33,246 nt of DNA from GCA-2718845 sp913041905 (GCA_913041905.1 CAJWJQ010000010.1:1-33246); one strand, 5' to 3'; shown: positions 15,879 through 24,258, numbered from the stretch's first letter. Notes: generated from the letters alone by a model not told the origin. Numbers and translations: made by a program.

Positions 15879-16212
15879 TAATCAAATACACATTCCAAAT
15901 AAAAGATATTTTACAATTGGAGAAGTTTCTAAAATTTGTAAAATAAAAACACATGTTCTCAGGTATTGGGAACAAGAATTCAAAGAGCTTGAGCCAATTA
16001 AAAGGAAGGGTAATAGAAGATATTACCAACAAAAAGATCTAATTTTAGTTCTAGAAATTAGAAATTTATTGCACAATGAAGGATTTACTATTGAGGGGGC
16101 TAAAACAAAAATAAATAACTCTGAAAAAAATATAACTAACACCAATAATAATCAAACCTTAAATCAAATAAAACAAGATTTAGAAAATCTATTATCTATT
16201 TTGAAAAGATAG
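15859..16212 (+). CDS. MerR-family transcriptional regulator
   Basis: A winged-helix DNA-binding protein of the MerR superfamily that is commonly found after ihfA; its regulon is not known to me. The DNA-binding domain spans about 16-85: YFTIGEVSKICKIKTHVLRY, WEQEFKELEPIKRKGNRRYY, then QQKDLILVLEIRNLLHNEGF and TIEGAKTKI. The C-terminal part is short (about 86-117), asparagine-rich, then a small coiled-coil-like helix, with no metal-binding cysteines. This makes a metal sensor unlikely. The start is ATG 15859 or ATG 15862; both overlap ihfA, so the genes are coupled. Confidence 0.92.
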   Translation: MMESQINNQIHIPNKRYFTIGEVSKICKIKTHVLRYWEQEFKELEPIKRKGNRRYYQQKDLILVLEIRNLLHNEGFTIEGAKTKINNSEKNITNTNNNQTLNQIKQDLENLLSILKR

Positions 16213-16878
16213 ATGATTGATAAATTAATAACTAAATATAATTATCCCACATATAGTATTAACTATATTAAAGATATAAAATATTATTCACTAAATGAAA
16301 ATATTAACACACCAAGCGTTACATCTATTTTGCGACATACAAATAATCAGTTAAACTCGAGTTTTTTTAATACAAAAATAACCAAATCAATGGAGATTGG
16401 TGACTTGATGCATAGTTATCTAGAAGAATATATTTATGGAAGAGATAATAAACAGGTAGATTCAAAAAATTTTTCGTTAGCAAAAATACTAGCTAAAATA
16501 GTTATAGATAATTTAATTGTAAACTTTGATGAAATTTGGGGATCAGAAGTTTCAGTTTCATATAAAGATCAGTATGCAGGAACAATTGATTTGATAGGAA
16601 TCATTAATAAAAAATTATGTATTATTGACTATAAGTCATCCTATAAAAAAAAGAGTGTTGAAGAACTAGAAAATCATTTCTTGCAATGTGCCGCATATGC
16701 AATTGCTCATGATTGGCAGTTTAATACACATGTAGACTCTATTATTATTTTCCAAGTTGTTAGAGATGGTAGTTTTGAGCAAAATATTGTAAATAAACGA
16801 GAACTAGATATTTATAAAGAAAAATGGTTTGATAAATTAGGAAAATTTAATGTTAAAATGGCCAAGGAAAATGATTAA
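16213..16878 (+). CDS. PD-(D/E)XK-superfamily nuclease (RecB/MGME1-like)
   Basis: Predicted DNA exonuclease of the RecB-type PD-(D/E)XK fold. In 221 residues the complete motif series is visible: TPSVTSIL (about 33-40), the GDLMH histidine (His67), Glu112 in GSEVSV, Asp126 in AGTIDLIG, the catalytic IIDYKSS (Asp139, Lys141) and the helix motif Q158-CAA-Y162. This H...E...D...DxK...QxxxY order is that of RecB-like and mitochondrial MGME1-like nucleases, which act on single-stranded DNA ends. No helicase domain is attached. It starts immediately after the MerR-type gene stop and overlaps prfB by eight bases. Biological role and substrate are not known from the sequence. A phage-derived recombination exonuclease is an alternative reading. 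Confidence 0.85.
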   Translation: MIDKLITKYNYPTYSINYIKDIKYYSLNENINTPSVTSILRHTNNQLNSSFFNTKITKSMEIGDLMHSYLEEYIYGRDNKQVDSKNFSLAKILAKIVIDNLIVNFDEIWGSEVSVSYKDQYAGTIDLIGIINKKLCIIDYKSSYKKKSVEELENHFLQCAAYAIAHDWQFNTHVDSIIIFQVVRDGSFEQNIVNKRELDIYKEKWFDKLGKFNVKMAKEND

Positions 16879-17981
16879 CGCAGATGAAATTATAGAAAAT
16901 AATAAGACTCTCATGAAAAAATTATCTGAGATCAGGGGGTTAGTTTGACTATGATTCTCTTGAGCCCCAACTTAATGAAATTGCAGATAATTTAGCATTA
17001 GAAAAAAATTGGTCAAATAAAGACCTAATGCTTTCCTTGCAAAAACAACAAAAAATAAAGAAAGAATTATTAAGAAATATAAATAAAATAAACGAAGATT
17101 TAAATTTAATTGACTATACCATCAACTCATTGATTGAAGAGAATGATATTGCTAATAATAGTGAAATGATAAATGAAATGTATGAGCTTGGAATTTCTAT
17201 TGAAGATAAATTAAACTCTTTAGAGACCACTATGATGTTTAAGTCTGAAGAAGATGCATATGATGCATACATAGACATTCAATCTGGCTCAGGTGGCACA
17301 GAAGCGCAGGATTGGGTAGCGATGCTATTAAGAATGTATTTGAAGTGGTCAGAATCACATTCTTTTAAATATGAAATTGTAGAAATCTCTGAAGGAGATG
17401 TAGCTGGATATAAAAGTGCCACTATAAAAATTAATGGCAATTTTGCCTATGGTTGGCTAAGAACGGAAACAGGCATACACAGGTTAGTTAGAAAATCACC
17501 ATTTGATTCTGGCAATAGAAGACATACATCTTTTGCTTCAGTTTTTGTTTACCCTCAGGTTGATGAAGATATAGAGATAGAGATAAACCCTAGTGATTTA
17601 AGAATAGATGTATATAGAGCTAGTGGCGCAGGTGGACAACATGTAAATACTACAGAGTCAGCTGTAAGAATCACACATTTACCTACTAAAACTGTCACAC
17701 AATGTCAAAATGGTAGATCTCAACATAAAAACAAAGAAAGCGCTATGAAACAACTACGTGCTAAACTATATCTATATGAAATGGATAAAAAAAATGAAAT
17801 AAAAAATAAGGTAGAATCTGAGAAGTCTGACATTTCATGGGGAAATCAAATAAGATCATATATTTTAGATGACTCTAGAATTAAAGATCTTAGAACAAAA
17901 CATGAAACTGGAAATACACAGGCTGTTCTTGATGGGAATTTAGATGATTTTATTGAACGAAGTTTAAAACAAGGATTATAA
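16871..17981 (+). CDS. prfB: Peptide chain release factor 2 (programmed +1 frameshift)
   Basis: RF2 ends translation at UGA and UAA codons. The gene is read as 16871-16945 joined to 16947-17981: codon 26 is an in-frame TGA (16946-16948), and a +1 shift on the preceding GTT continues in the frame of LVDYDSLEPQLNEIADNL. The product has about 369 residues, against 365 in E. coli. The stop-codon reading motif SPF lies in VRKSPFDSGNRRHTSFASVF, and the catalytic GGQ in YRASGAGGQHVNTTESAVRI. The ending LDGNLDDFIERSLKQGL is also typical. A single-frame reading from ATG 17028 would lose the first 50 or so residues. The shift gives the usual RF2 autoregulation. The gene overlaps the nuclease upstream and precedes lysS, as in E. 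coli. Confidence 0.96.
16934..16949 (+). promoter_or_regulatory. RF2 programmed frameshift site
   Basis: AGGGGG (16934-16939) acts as internal Shine-Dalgarno three bases before the slip codon GTT (16943-16945), followed by TGA and C, the weak-termination context of the classic site. The usual slip codon is CTT. The +1 frame has a TAG at 16941-16943, so the frame change can only happen at the GTT-TGA pair. Confidence 0.93.
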
Positions 17982-17982
17982 T

Positions 17983-19455
17983 ATGACTGATGAAAATAAA
18001 TTAATCGCAGAAAGAAAAAAGAAGTTAGAAAATATAAAACAAAAACATCCACTATATCCCAACAGATTTAAAAAAAAGAGTTCGGCTAATGATTTAACAA
18101 AAAACTACTCTAAACTTTCTAAAGATAATTTAGCAAAAAAGAAAGTTAAAACAACTATAGCTGGTAGAGTATTAACCATAAGAGATATGGGCAATTCTTC
18201 TTTTGCAAATTTACATGATGAGTCAGGAAATATTCAAATATACTTACAAAAGAAGTTTGTTGGTGAAGAACAATATGAATTATTTAACAACCTTGATCTT
18301 GGCGATATTGTTGGGGTAGATGGAGAATTATTTAAAACAAAGACTGACGAACTCACATTAAATGTAGAAAATATAGTTTTATTATCCAAATCCTTAAGAC
18401 CTTTGCCAGAAAAATTTCATGGTATATCTGATATTGAAATTAAATATAGACAAAGATATCTAGATCTAATGATAAATATGGATACAAAAAATATATTTAA
18501 AACTAGAGCTAATATTATTAACGCTATTAGAAATTTTTTTTTAGATGATAAATATTTAGAAGTAGAGACGCCAATGATGCATATCATCCCAGGTGGAGCG
18601 ACAGCAAAACCTTTTGTAACTCATCATAATTCATTAGATATGGATTTATATCTTCGCATAGCACCAGAATTATTCCTTAAGCGATGTATTATAGGCGGCT
18701 ATGAGAAAGTTTTTGAAATTAATAGAAGTTTTAGAAATGAAGGATTATCAATAAAACACAATCCAGAATTCACTATGATTGAATTTTATTGTGCTTATCA
18801 GAACTACTTATATTTGATGGATTTAATTGAAAAATTATTTAAAAAACTTATCGATATCCTTTCTATATCAGAGAGTTTTATTTATCAAGAAATGAATATT
18901 AACTTAAAAATACCTTTTAAAAAAATAAAATTTCATGAATCTATAATAAAATATACAGATAATATAAATGCTAGCAAAATTAATGATTTAGAATATTTAA
19001 AGGATTATTGTAAATCTCATAATATAAGCGTTAAAGATGACTGCACTATATCTAAAATCCAATTAGAAATTTTTGAGAAATTAATTGAAAAAAATTTAAT
19101 TGACCCAACGTTTATTACACATTACCCTACAGAAGTTTCTCCATTAGCAAGAAGTTGTGACGAAAACATAAACTTAGTTGAACGATTTGAATTATTTATA
19201 GGTGGGAGAGAGATTGCAAATGGCTTTTCTGAACTTAATGATCCAGAAGAACAAGCCAAAAGATTCAAAAGCCAAGCAAATATAAATGATGAAGAAAAAA
19301 TGAATTATGATGCTGATTTTATTAAAGCATTAGAGTATGGGATGCCTCCTACAGCTGGCGCAGGAATTGGGATTGATAGATTAATAATGCTTTTTACAAA
19401 TAGCTCATCAATTAAAGATGTGTTGTTGTTCCCTCACATGAAACCTAAATCATAG
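17983..19455 (+). CDS. lysS: Lysine-tRNA ligase, class II
   Basis: LysRS charges tRNA-Lys. The N-terminal OB-fold anticodon domain (about 55-140) contains TIAGRVLTIRDMGNSSFANL and GDIVGVDGELF. The class II core has RQRYLDLMIN, the motif 1 region DDKYLEVETPMMHIIPGGAT with AKPFVTHHNSLDMDLYLRIA, motif 2 FEINRSFRNEGLSIKHNPEF, FIGGREIANGFSELNDPEEQ and motif 3 AGIGIDRLIMLFTNSSSIKD. At 490 residues it is slightly shorter than E. coli LysS (505). The start lies one base after the prfB stop, giving the known prfB-lysS pair. Confidence 0.97.
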   Translation: MTDENKLIAERKKKLENIKQKHPLYPNRFKKKSSANDLTKNYSKLSKDNLAKKKVKTTIAGRVLTIRDMGNSSFANLHDESGNIQIYLQKKFVGEEQYELFNNLDLGDIVGVDGELFKTKTDELTLNVENIVLLSKSLRPLPEKFHGISDIEIKYRQRYLDLMINMDTKNIFKTRANIINAIRNFFLDDKYLEVETPMMHIIPGGATAKPFVTHHNSLDMDLYLRIAPELFLKRCIIGGYEKVFEINRSFRNEGLSIKHNPEFTMIEFYCAYQNYLYLMDLIEKLFKKLIDILSISESFIYQEMNINLKIPFKKIKFHESIIKYTDNINASKINDLEYLKDYCKSHNISVKDDCTISKIQLEIFEKLIEKNLIDPTFITHYPTEVSPLARSCDENINLVERFELFIGGREIANGFSELNDPEEQAKRFKSQANINDEEKMNYDADFIKALEYGMPPTAGAGIGIDRLIMLFTNSSSIKDVLLFPHMKPKS

Positions 19456-19668
19456 TTTATTTATAATTTTCATTACCTCATATTTATCTTTACAAAAGAT
19501 ATTTTTATTATTTAAGGTTAGACATATCTTCTTATCAAAAGTTACGTCAACTTGCCCAGAATCCTCAAAATATATTCTGATTTTATTTGATAGCGATTGA
19601 AACTCTATGTTATGTGCTGTAAGAAAATTTTCAATATCTACTATATCTTCAATATTATAATTTTCCAT
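19450..19668 (-). CDS. Small hypothetical protein downstream of purB
   Basis: Not recognised. Starting at ATG 19668 it is 72 residues: MENYNIEDIVDIENFLTAHN, then alternating short strands and helices (KIRIYFEDSGQVDVTF, KICLTLNNKNIF) and a lysine-rich end. In-frame ATGs at 19686 and 19692 would lengthen it and its overlap with purB. It fills an otherwise empty 200-base gap, overlaps the purB 3' end by 14 bases and the convergent lysS end by six, and has the lysine/isoleucine-rich composition of its neighbours. A real coupled gene is more likely than chance, but evidence is modest and no ribosome binding site is seen. Confidence 0.5.
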   Translation of the reverse strand: MENYNIEDIVDIENFLTAHNIEFQSLSNKIRIYFEDSGQVDVTFDKKICLTLNNKNIFCKDKYEVMKIINKL

Positions 19669-21022
19669 TACATAATTTGACTGCATAGCCAATATATTTT
19701 TCAGGCGTCAGTTTTAGAAGCACATTTTTTTCTTTTTTTGGTATATTTAATGATTCAATTAAATTATATATTTTTTCTTTTGTTACTTTTTGACCACGCG
19801 TAATATTTTTTAATAACTCATAAGAATTTGAAATATGATATTTTCTCGCAACCATTTGAATTGGTTCAGCTAAAATCTCCCAAGAATTAATTAAATCTTT
19901 ATCTATAGACAATTGATTAATTGATATTTTATTTAATCCTAAAATTAAATTCTCATAAGCTACATAAGAGTACCCAAATGAAATGCCAATATTTCTTAAT
20001 ACTGTTGAATCAGAAAGATCCCTTTGTAATCTTGAGATTACAAGTTTATCTGACAAGAATCTTAAAATACTATTTGACATACCTAAATTTCCTTCTGCAT
20101 TTTCAAAGTTTATAGGATTTATTTTATGAGGCATAGTAGATGAACCAATTTCCCCTTTTATATTTTTTTGAATAAAATAATTTTTAGATATATACGCCCA
20201 AATATCTTGAGAAAAGCCAATTAATATTGAATTTATATGTATGAGATTATTTGCAATCTCAGCAATATAGTCATGCGATTCAATTTGGGTTGTATATTCA
20301 TTTTGAATAAGATTAAGAGAGTTTATGAATTTTTTACTAATCAATGGCCAATTAACATTAGGAAAGGTTATTGAATGTGCGGAATAGTTTCCTGTTGCAC
20401 CATTAAACTTCCCTTTAATACGCATTTTTTCTAATTTCTTCATTAAGCATTCTATGCGTTTATAAAATATTAAAAACTCTTTACCCATTGTAGTTGGAGT
20501 TGCAGGTTGACCATGAGTATGAGAAATCATAACATTGTGTGAATATTTTTTTATATTATTTTTAATTAAGGATAATAGTAATATAATTTTCTTTTGTAAT
20601 ATAAATTTTGCCTCACCAATCATTAATCCATAAGAAATATTATTTATATCTTCAGATGTGCAGCAGATATGAATATATTCTTTATATTCTTTTAACCTTA
20701 TATGTTTTTGGAATTTAGATTTAATAAAATATTCAACTGCTTTAACATCATGGTTTGTTATTTTTTCAAGTTTTTTTATTTCTTTGGCATCTGATAAAGT
20801 AAAGTTGTCAGCAATATTTAAGATAAATTTTGTATCTTTTGTAGTGATTTTAGGTAATTCTTTGAGACTAGTTAGATTTGATAAAAAAACGAACCATTGA
20901 ACTTCAACATATACTCTTTTTTTGATGAGGTTATATTCTGAGAAAATCTCAGATATATCTTCACATACTCTAGAGTATCTTCCATCTAACGGTGATATTG
21001 AGAGTAAATCATCTTTTTTCAT
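19655..21022 (-). CDS. purB: Adenylosuccinate lyase
   Basis: PurB performs two steps of purine synthesis: SAICAR to AICAR plus fumarate, and adenylosuccinate to AMP plus fumarate. The 455-residue protein matches E. coli PurB (456): SISPLDGRYSRVCEDISEIF near the start, HDVKAVEYFIK, HICCTSEDINNISYGLM, ISHTHGQPATPTTMGKE (catalytic histidines) and the superfamily signature GSSTMPHKINPINFENAEGN. It is divergent from fumC, which belongs to the same enzyme superfamily, and in gammaproteobacteria it often sits with hflD and mnmA, here about 5 kb away. ATG 21022 fits the family N-terminus. Confidence 0.96.
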   Translation of the reverse strand: MKKDDLLSISPLDGRYSRVCEDISEIFSEYNLIKKRVYVEVQWFVFLSNLTSLKELPKITTKDTKFILNIADNFTLSDAKEIKKLEKITNHDVKAVEYFIKSKFQKHIRLKEYKEYIHICCTSEDINNISYGLMIGEAKFILQKKIILLLSLIKNNIKKYSHNVMISHTHGQPATPTTMGKEFLIFYKRIECLMKKLEKMRIKGKFNGATGNYSAHSITFPNVNWPLISKKFINSLNLIQNEYTTQIESHDYIAEIANNLIHINSILIGFSQDIWAYISKNYFIQKNIKGEIGSSTMPHKINPINFENAEGNLGMSNSILRFLSDKLVISRLQRDLSDSTVLRNIGISFGYSYVAYENLILGLNKISINQLSIDKDLINSWEILAEPIQMVARKYHISNSYELLKNITRGQKVTKEKIYNLIESLNIPKKEKNVLLKLTPEKYIGYAVKLCNGKL

Positions 21023-21089
21023 ATTAATATTTATCTCAAAGATGTTATTATAGCATAATTATATTTATAAATTTAGAAAATATAGGAAT

Positions 21090-22469
21090 ATGAAAAAAAT
21101 ATTATACAGAATAGAAAAAGATTCGCTCGGTGAAATTAAAGTACCAAAAAATGTTCTATATGGAGCGCAAACTCAAAGAGCAATTAATAATTTTCAAATA
21201 AGTTGGTCAAGATTTGACCCCATGTTTATAGAGTCACTTGCAGCTTTAAAAGGTGCTTGCGCAATAGCCAATAACAAATCTAAATTAATAAGCGTAAAAC
21301 TAGCTAAATCTATATATCAATGTTCATTAGATATACACAATAATATAGAAAATTATTATGATCAATTTCCAATAGATATTTATCAAACAGGATCTGGCAC
21401 GAGCACAAATATGAATATGAACGAAGTGCTGTCAAACCTTGTAAGCAAAAAAATAAAAACTAAAGTGCATCCTAATGACGACATTAATAAATCTCAAAGC
21501 TCTAATGATGTTATACCAACTACTATGAATATAAGTTCTGTTATTCTTGCTCTTGAATTAAATGATGCTATTGACTTTCTTGTTATGAGATTAATTGAAA
21601 AAGAATGGGAATTTAAAGACATAATTAAATCAGGTAGAACGCATTTGATGGATGCTGTCCCACTATCCTTAGGATATGAAATTGAAACATGGAGGGAACA
21701 ACTATTGCATTGTAATGAAATTTTAATGCAAAGCAAGAATGAACTAGAATTTCTCCCAATTGGAGGCACAGCTATTGGCACAGGTTTAAATGCCCCCAAG
21801 GCATTTAGCAAGCATGTTTGTGTTGAATTAAATAAAATTTATAAAAAGCATAAAGTAAAATTTATGCCTAATCCAAATAAAGCAGAAATGATAAGTTCGC
21901 AGAATCATATTTTAACAATGAGCAGTGCTCTCTTAAGATTATCTTCATCACTTACGAAAATATCAAATGACCTTAGATGGATGAATAGCGGACCAATATC
22001 TGGTTTATCAGAAATTACGTTAAAACCATTACAGCCTGGAAGCAGTATAATGCCGGGGAAAATTAATCCTGTAATACCAGAGGCTGTTTTGATGGCAATG
22101 GCTCAAATATCCGGAAACCATAACACTATTAGTCTTGCATGTATATCAGGATCATTTCAATTAAATACAATGTTGCCAGTTATAGCGCATAACATTATTG
22201 AATCATTTAATTTGCTAATTAATAGTGCGTATTCTATATCAGAAACAATATCTACATTTAAAGTTAATAAAGATAATATAAAAACTAATTTAGAGCGCAA
22301 TCCAATTATTGCTACAAAGCTAAATGAAGTTATTGGATATGACTTGGCATCAGCAATTGTCAAAGAGGCTTATAAGACAAATCAACCAATTATAGATATA
22401 GCTTTGAAAAGAACAAGCTTGTCTAAGGCGCAACTTATTAAATTATTAGATCCAAAAAAATTAATTTAA
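21090..22469 (+). CDS. fumC: Fumarate hydratase, class II
   Basis: FumC interconverts fumarate and malate in the TCA cycle without an iron-sulfur cluster. The 459-residue chain shows RIEKDSLGEIKVPKNVLYGA, QTGSGTSTNMNMNEVLSNL, HPNDDINKSQSSNDVIPTTM, SGRTHLMDAVPLSLGYE, GGTAIGTGLNAP, NDLRWMNSGPISGLSEI and the superfamily signature PGSSIMPGKINPVIPEA. Aspartase (AspA) is the close alternative; GGTAIGTGLN and NDLRWMNSGP resemble fumarase more, and acnA, aceA and icd nearby support a TCA role. Some positions are unusual for FumC (MDAVP rather than QDATP), so I leave some doubt. AGGA sits just before ATG 21090. Confidence 0.85.
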   Translation: MKKILYRIEKDSLGEIKVPKNVLYGAQTQRAINNFQISWSRFDPMFIESLAALKGACAIANNKSKLISVKLAKSIYQCSLDIHNNIENYYDQFPIDIYQTGSGTSTNMNMNEVLSNLVSKKIKTKVHPNDDINKSQSSNDVIPTTMNISSVILALELNDAIDFLVMRLIEKEWEFKDIIKSGRTHLMDAVPLSLGYEIETWREQLLHCNEILMQSKNELEFLPIGGTAIGTGLNAPKAFSKHVCVELNKIYKKHKVKFMPNPNKAEMISSQNHILTMSSALLRLSSSLTKISNDLRWMNSGPISGLSEITLKPLQPGSSIMPGKINPVIPEAVLMAMAQISGNHNTISLACISGSFQLNTMLPVIAHNIIESFNLLINSAYSISETISTFKVNKDNIKTNLERNPIIATKLNEVIGYDLASAIVKEAYKTNQPIIDIALKRTSLSKAQLIKLLDPKKLI

Positions 22470-22475
22470 TCTGAC

Positions 22476-23192
22476 ATGTTCTCAAGAGACTCAAGTGATT
22501 TAATTTTTATAAAATGGTTGCTATTTTTTATAGTGTTGCTAATTATCTCATACCTATTAATTTATTATGGACATATCTCTAAGTTAATTAATAATGATGT
22601 TAGCAATATTTCAATAGTAATTTTATTCATATTTACATTTTTTAGTATAAAAGTTGGATCTCTGTTGTACAAAGTAAAAAATTCTTTTTATAATTTAATT
22701 ATTCTATCAACCTCAAATGAATATAATAATATTAAAAATATAATTCAACAAATGAGCAAATCAAGCAATTACTATGATATATGCATTCTTGATCAACTAA
22801 AAATTTTTTATGCAAACGATATTAAAGATAGAAAAGATATAAACGAAGTTTTTGAGTATAAATTTACTAAAGACATAGACTTAGGATGGTTTATAGTTGA
22901 TCTATTGATAAAACTAGGTCTTATTGGAACTGTTATTGGTTTTATTATTATGCTCAGTTCAATTGCATTGATAGAAGATTTTGATTTATCATTAATGCAC
23001 AGCTTATTAAAAAACATGAGCAGTGGGATGATGGTAGCGTTATATACAACATTAACAGGCTTACTTTCATCCATCATTCTTTCATTTCAAAATAAATATT
23101 TAGAAAACATTATTTACGATATGATTTCTATAATCACTACAATTATAGAAATTAAAAATCCATTAATATTACAAATATTACATGAAAAATAA
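22476..23192 (+). CDS. MotA/TolQ/ExbB-type proton channel protein
   Basis: Membrane protein of 238 residues with four predicted transmembrane segments, at about 11-31, 45-66, 139-163 and 182-203. The last two carry the family signature: KLGLIGTVIGFIIMLSSIAL (Thr152 where ExbB and TolQ have their pore threonine) and SSGMMVALYTTLTGLLSSII, with polar threonines at 191-194. Such proteins form pentamers that surround two ExbD/TolR/MotB subunits and turn ion flow into rotation. The long loop (about 67-135) is cytoplasmic by analogy and shows no known domain. The next gene overlaps by 11 bases and encodes an ExbD-like partner. This is not a tonB or tol-pal locus: neither TonB, TolA, TolB nor Pal is nearby. 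Confidence 0.85.
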   Translation: MFSRDSSDLIFIKWLLFFIVLLIISYLLIYYGHISKLINNDVSNISIVILFIFTFFSIKVGSLLYKVKNSFYNLIILSTSNEYNNIKNIIQQMSKSSNYYDICILDQLKIFYANDIKDRKDINEVFEYKFTKDIDLGWFIVDLLIKLGLIGTVIGFIIMLSSIALIEDFDLSLMHSLLKNMSSGMMVALYTTLTGLLSSIILSFQNKYLENIIYDMISIITTIIEIKNPLILQILHEK

Positions 23193-23787
23193 GAAATATA
23201 ATCAATTTGATCCATTTACAGATTTACTGTTTAATATTTTATTAGGGTTTGTTTTCTTATTTTTTCTAACAATTTTATTTATTAACCCAATTACTAAATT
23301 AGGAAATGTAAATTTAAAGGCAGAGTATATTATTACCGTAGATTGGAAGGATAATCTTCCTGATGATATAGACTTATGGGTCAGAGACCCAAATGGTGAA
23401 ATTGTATCCTACCTTAAAAAAGACGCTGGATGGTTACATTTAGATAGAGATGACCAAGGTATCATAAATGATAAAATTGTAATTAATAATAAAGAAGTCA
23501 TTTATCCTATTAACAGAGAGGTTGTAACATTAAGAGGCATTATTCCAGGGGAATACACTGTTAATTTATATTTGTATGAACATGAAAGCGGAAAACCTAT
23601 AGATGTAAAATTAATTATTGAAAAAGTAAACCCTTCTCTTAAACTTGTATTCTTTAACAATGTTTCACTTAAAGAAAAAGACACAGAATTAACTATTGCA
23701 AAATTTAGATTAGATTCTGTTGGAAATTTTAAATCTTTAATAACTAAAAATGAAATATTAACTCCATACGAGCTCAAAGGATATTAA
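23182..23787 (+). CDS. ExbD-like stator protein with YfaP/DUF2135-like domain
   Basis: The 201-residue protein has one N-terminal membrane helix (about 13-35). It begins with DPFTDLLFNILLGFVFLFFL, in which PFTD resembles the PFIDV segment of ExbD/TolR, making Asp14 the likely proton-carrying residue. The rest would be periplasmic. It starts with ITVDWKDNLPDDIDLWVRDP (about 51-70) and LHLDRDDQG (about 85-93), which resemble the YfaP/DUF2135 beta-sandwich type with acidic, possibly calcium-binding loops, then RGIIPGEYTVNLYLYEHES. There is no OmpA-like peptidoglycan-binding domain as in MotB or ZorB and no ExbD/TolR C-terminal fold that I recognise. It overlaps the channel gene by 11 bases and the next gene by one. 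The domain assignment is from memory of sequence patterns. Confidence 0.75.
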   Translation: MKNKKYNQFDPFTDLLFNILLGFVFLFFLTILFINPITKLGNVNLKAEYIITVDWKDNLPDDIDLWVRDPNGEIVSYLKKDAGWLHLDRDDQGIINDKIVINNKEVIYPINREVVTLRGIIPGEYTVNLYLYEHESGKPIDVKLIIEKVNPSLKLVFFNNVSLKEKDTELTIAKFRLDSVGNFKSLITKNEILTPYELKGY

Positions 23788-24227
23788 TGTTAATTGAAAT
23801 CATTATAATTTTATTTTTACTTACTTTGGTATACGGATATTTAATTTATATTATTATACAAAAAAATAAATTTACAAAAAAAATACTTTTAGTTTTGTCA
23901 ATAGGCTTATTCTTTGTAATCACACATTTCTTCTATATAAATAATTTAGGTTATCCTGCATTTTCTCATTTACCAAAAAAATTTAATTTATTAAGCGTAC
24001 ATAAATATGATAATAGTTTTATAGTATTAATAAAAAATTTGAATACAGAAGATTTACCTAGACTTTATATGCTTGATTATAGTAAAAATTTAGACGATAC
24101 ACTAAATGAAGCTATGAATAATAAAAAAAATGGTCAAAACATCATAGGTTTTATAGAGAATACAAAAAATAATAATTATTACGGCATTACATTTAGAAAA
24201 GTAAAAAGGAATGTGCCAAGCAAATAA
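23787..24227 (+). CDS. Unknown membrane protein of the ExbB/ExbD-like cassette
   Basis: Function unknown. The 146 residues have two membrane helices near the N-terminus (about 3-25 and 32-50), then a soluble domain of about 95 residues: LGYPAFSHLPKKFNLLSVHK, SFIVLIKNLNTEDLPRLYML, DYSKNLDDTLNEAMNNKKNG and a basic tail. The GYP...LP..F.LL pattern right after the second helix places a short folded domain next to the membrane on the outer face if both termini are inside-out consistent, which I cannot determine. Its start shares one base with the stop of the ExbD-like gene, so the three are one translational unit; a third component or regulator of the stator is the natural inference. Confidence 0.75.
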   Translation: MLIEIIIILFLLTLVYGYLIYIIIQKNKFTKKILLVLSIGLFFVITHFFYINNLGYPAFSHLPKKFNLLSVHKYDNSFIVLIKNLNTEDLPRLYMLDYSKNLDDTLNEAMNNKKNGQNIIGFIENTKNNNYYGITFRKVKRNVPSK

Positions 24228-24229
24228 TG

Positions 24230-24258
24230 TTAGTATTTGAATTATTCTGTGTTAGAAT
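24230..24258 (+). promoter_or_regulatory. Predicted promoter of acnA
   Basis: An extended -10, TG then T then TAGAAT (24250-24258), lies 17 bases after a weak -35 TTAGTA (24230-24235). Initiation near 24265 leaves a leader of about 23 bases before ATG 24288 and excludes the in-frame TTG at 24237 as a start for that transcript. Confidence 0.45.

Noticed and set aside
16879..17027. Pseudogene or non-coding gap before the long prfB frame
   Set aside because: The stretch is coding in two frames joined by the RF2 frameshift, with conserved RF2 N-terminal sequence on both sides.
17028..17981. prfB as a single-frame gene starting at ATG 17028
   Set aside because: It would lose the conserved N-terminal region encoded by 16871-17027, and a canonical-type frameshift site joins the two parts.
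21090..22469. Aspartate ammonia-lyase (aspA) instead of fumC
   Set aside because: The GGTAIGTGLN and NDLRWMNSGP segments and the TCA-cycle neighbours favour fumarase, though the families are close and a phylogeny would be decisive.
22476..24227. Zorya-type defence system
   Set aside because: The channel protein is ZorA-like only in the shared MotA/ExbB region. The partner lacks an OmpA-like domain and no ZorC, ZorD or ZorE gene is adjacent.
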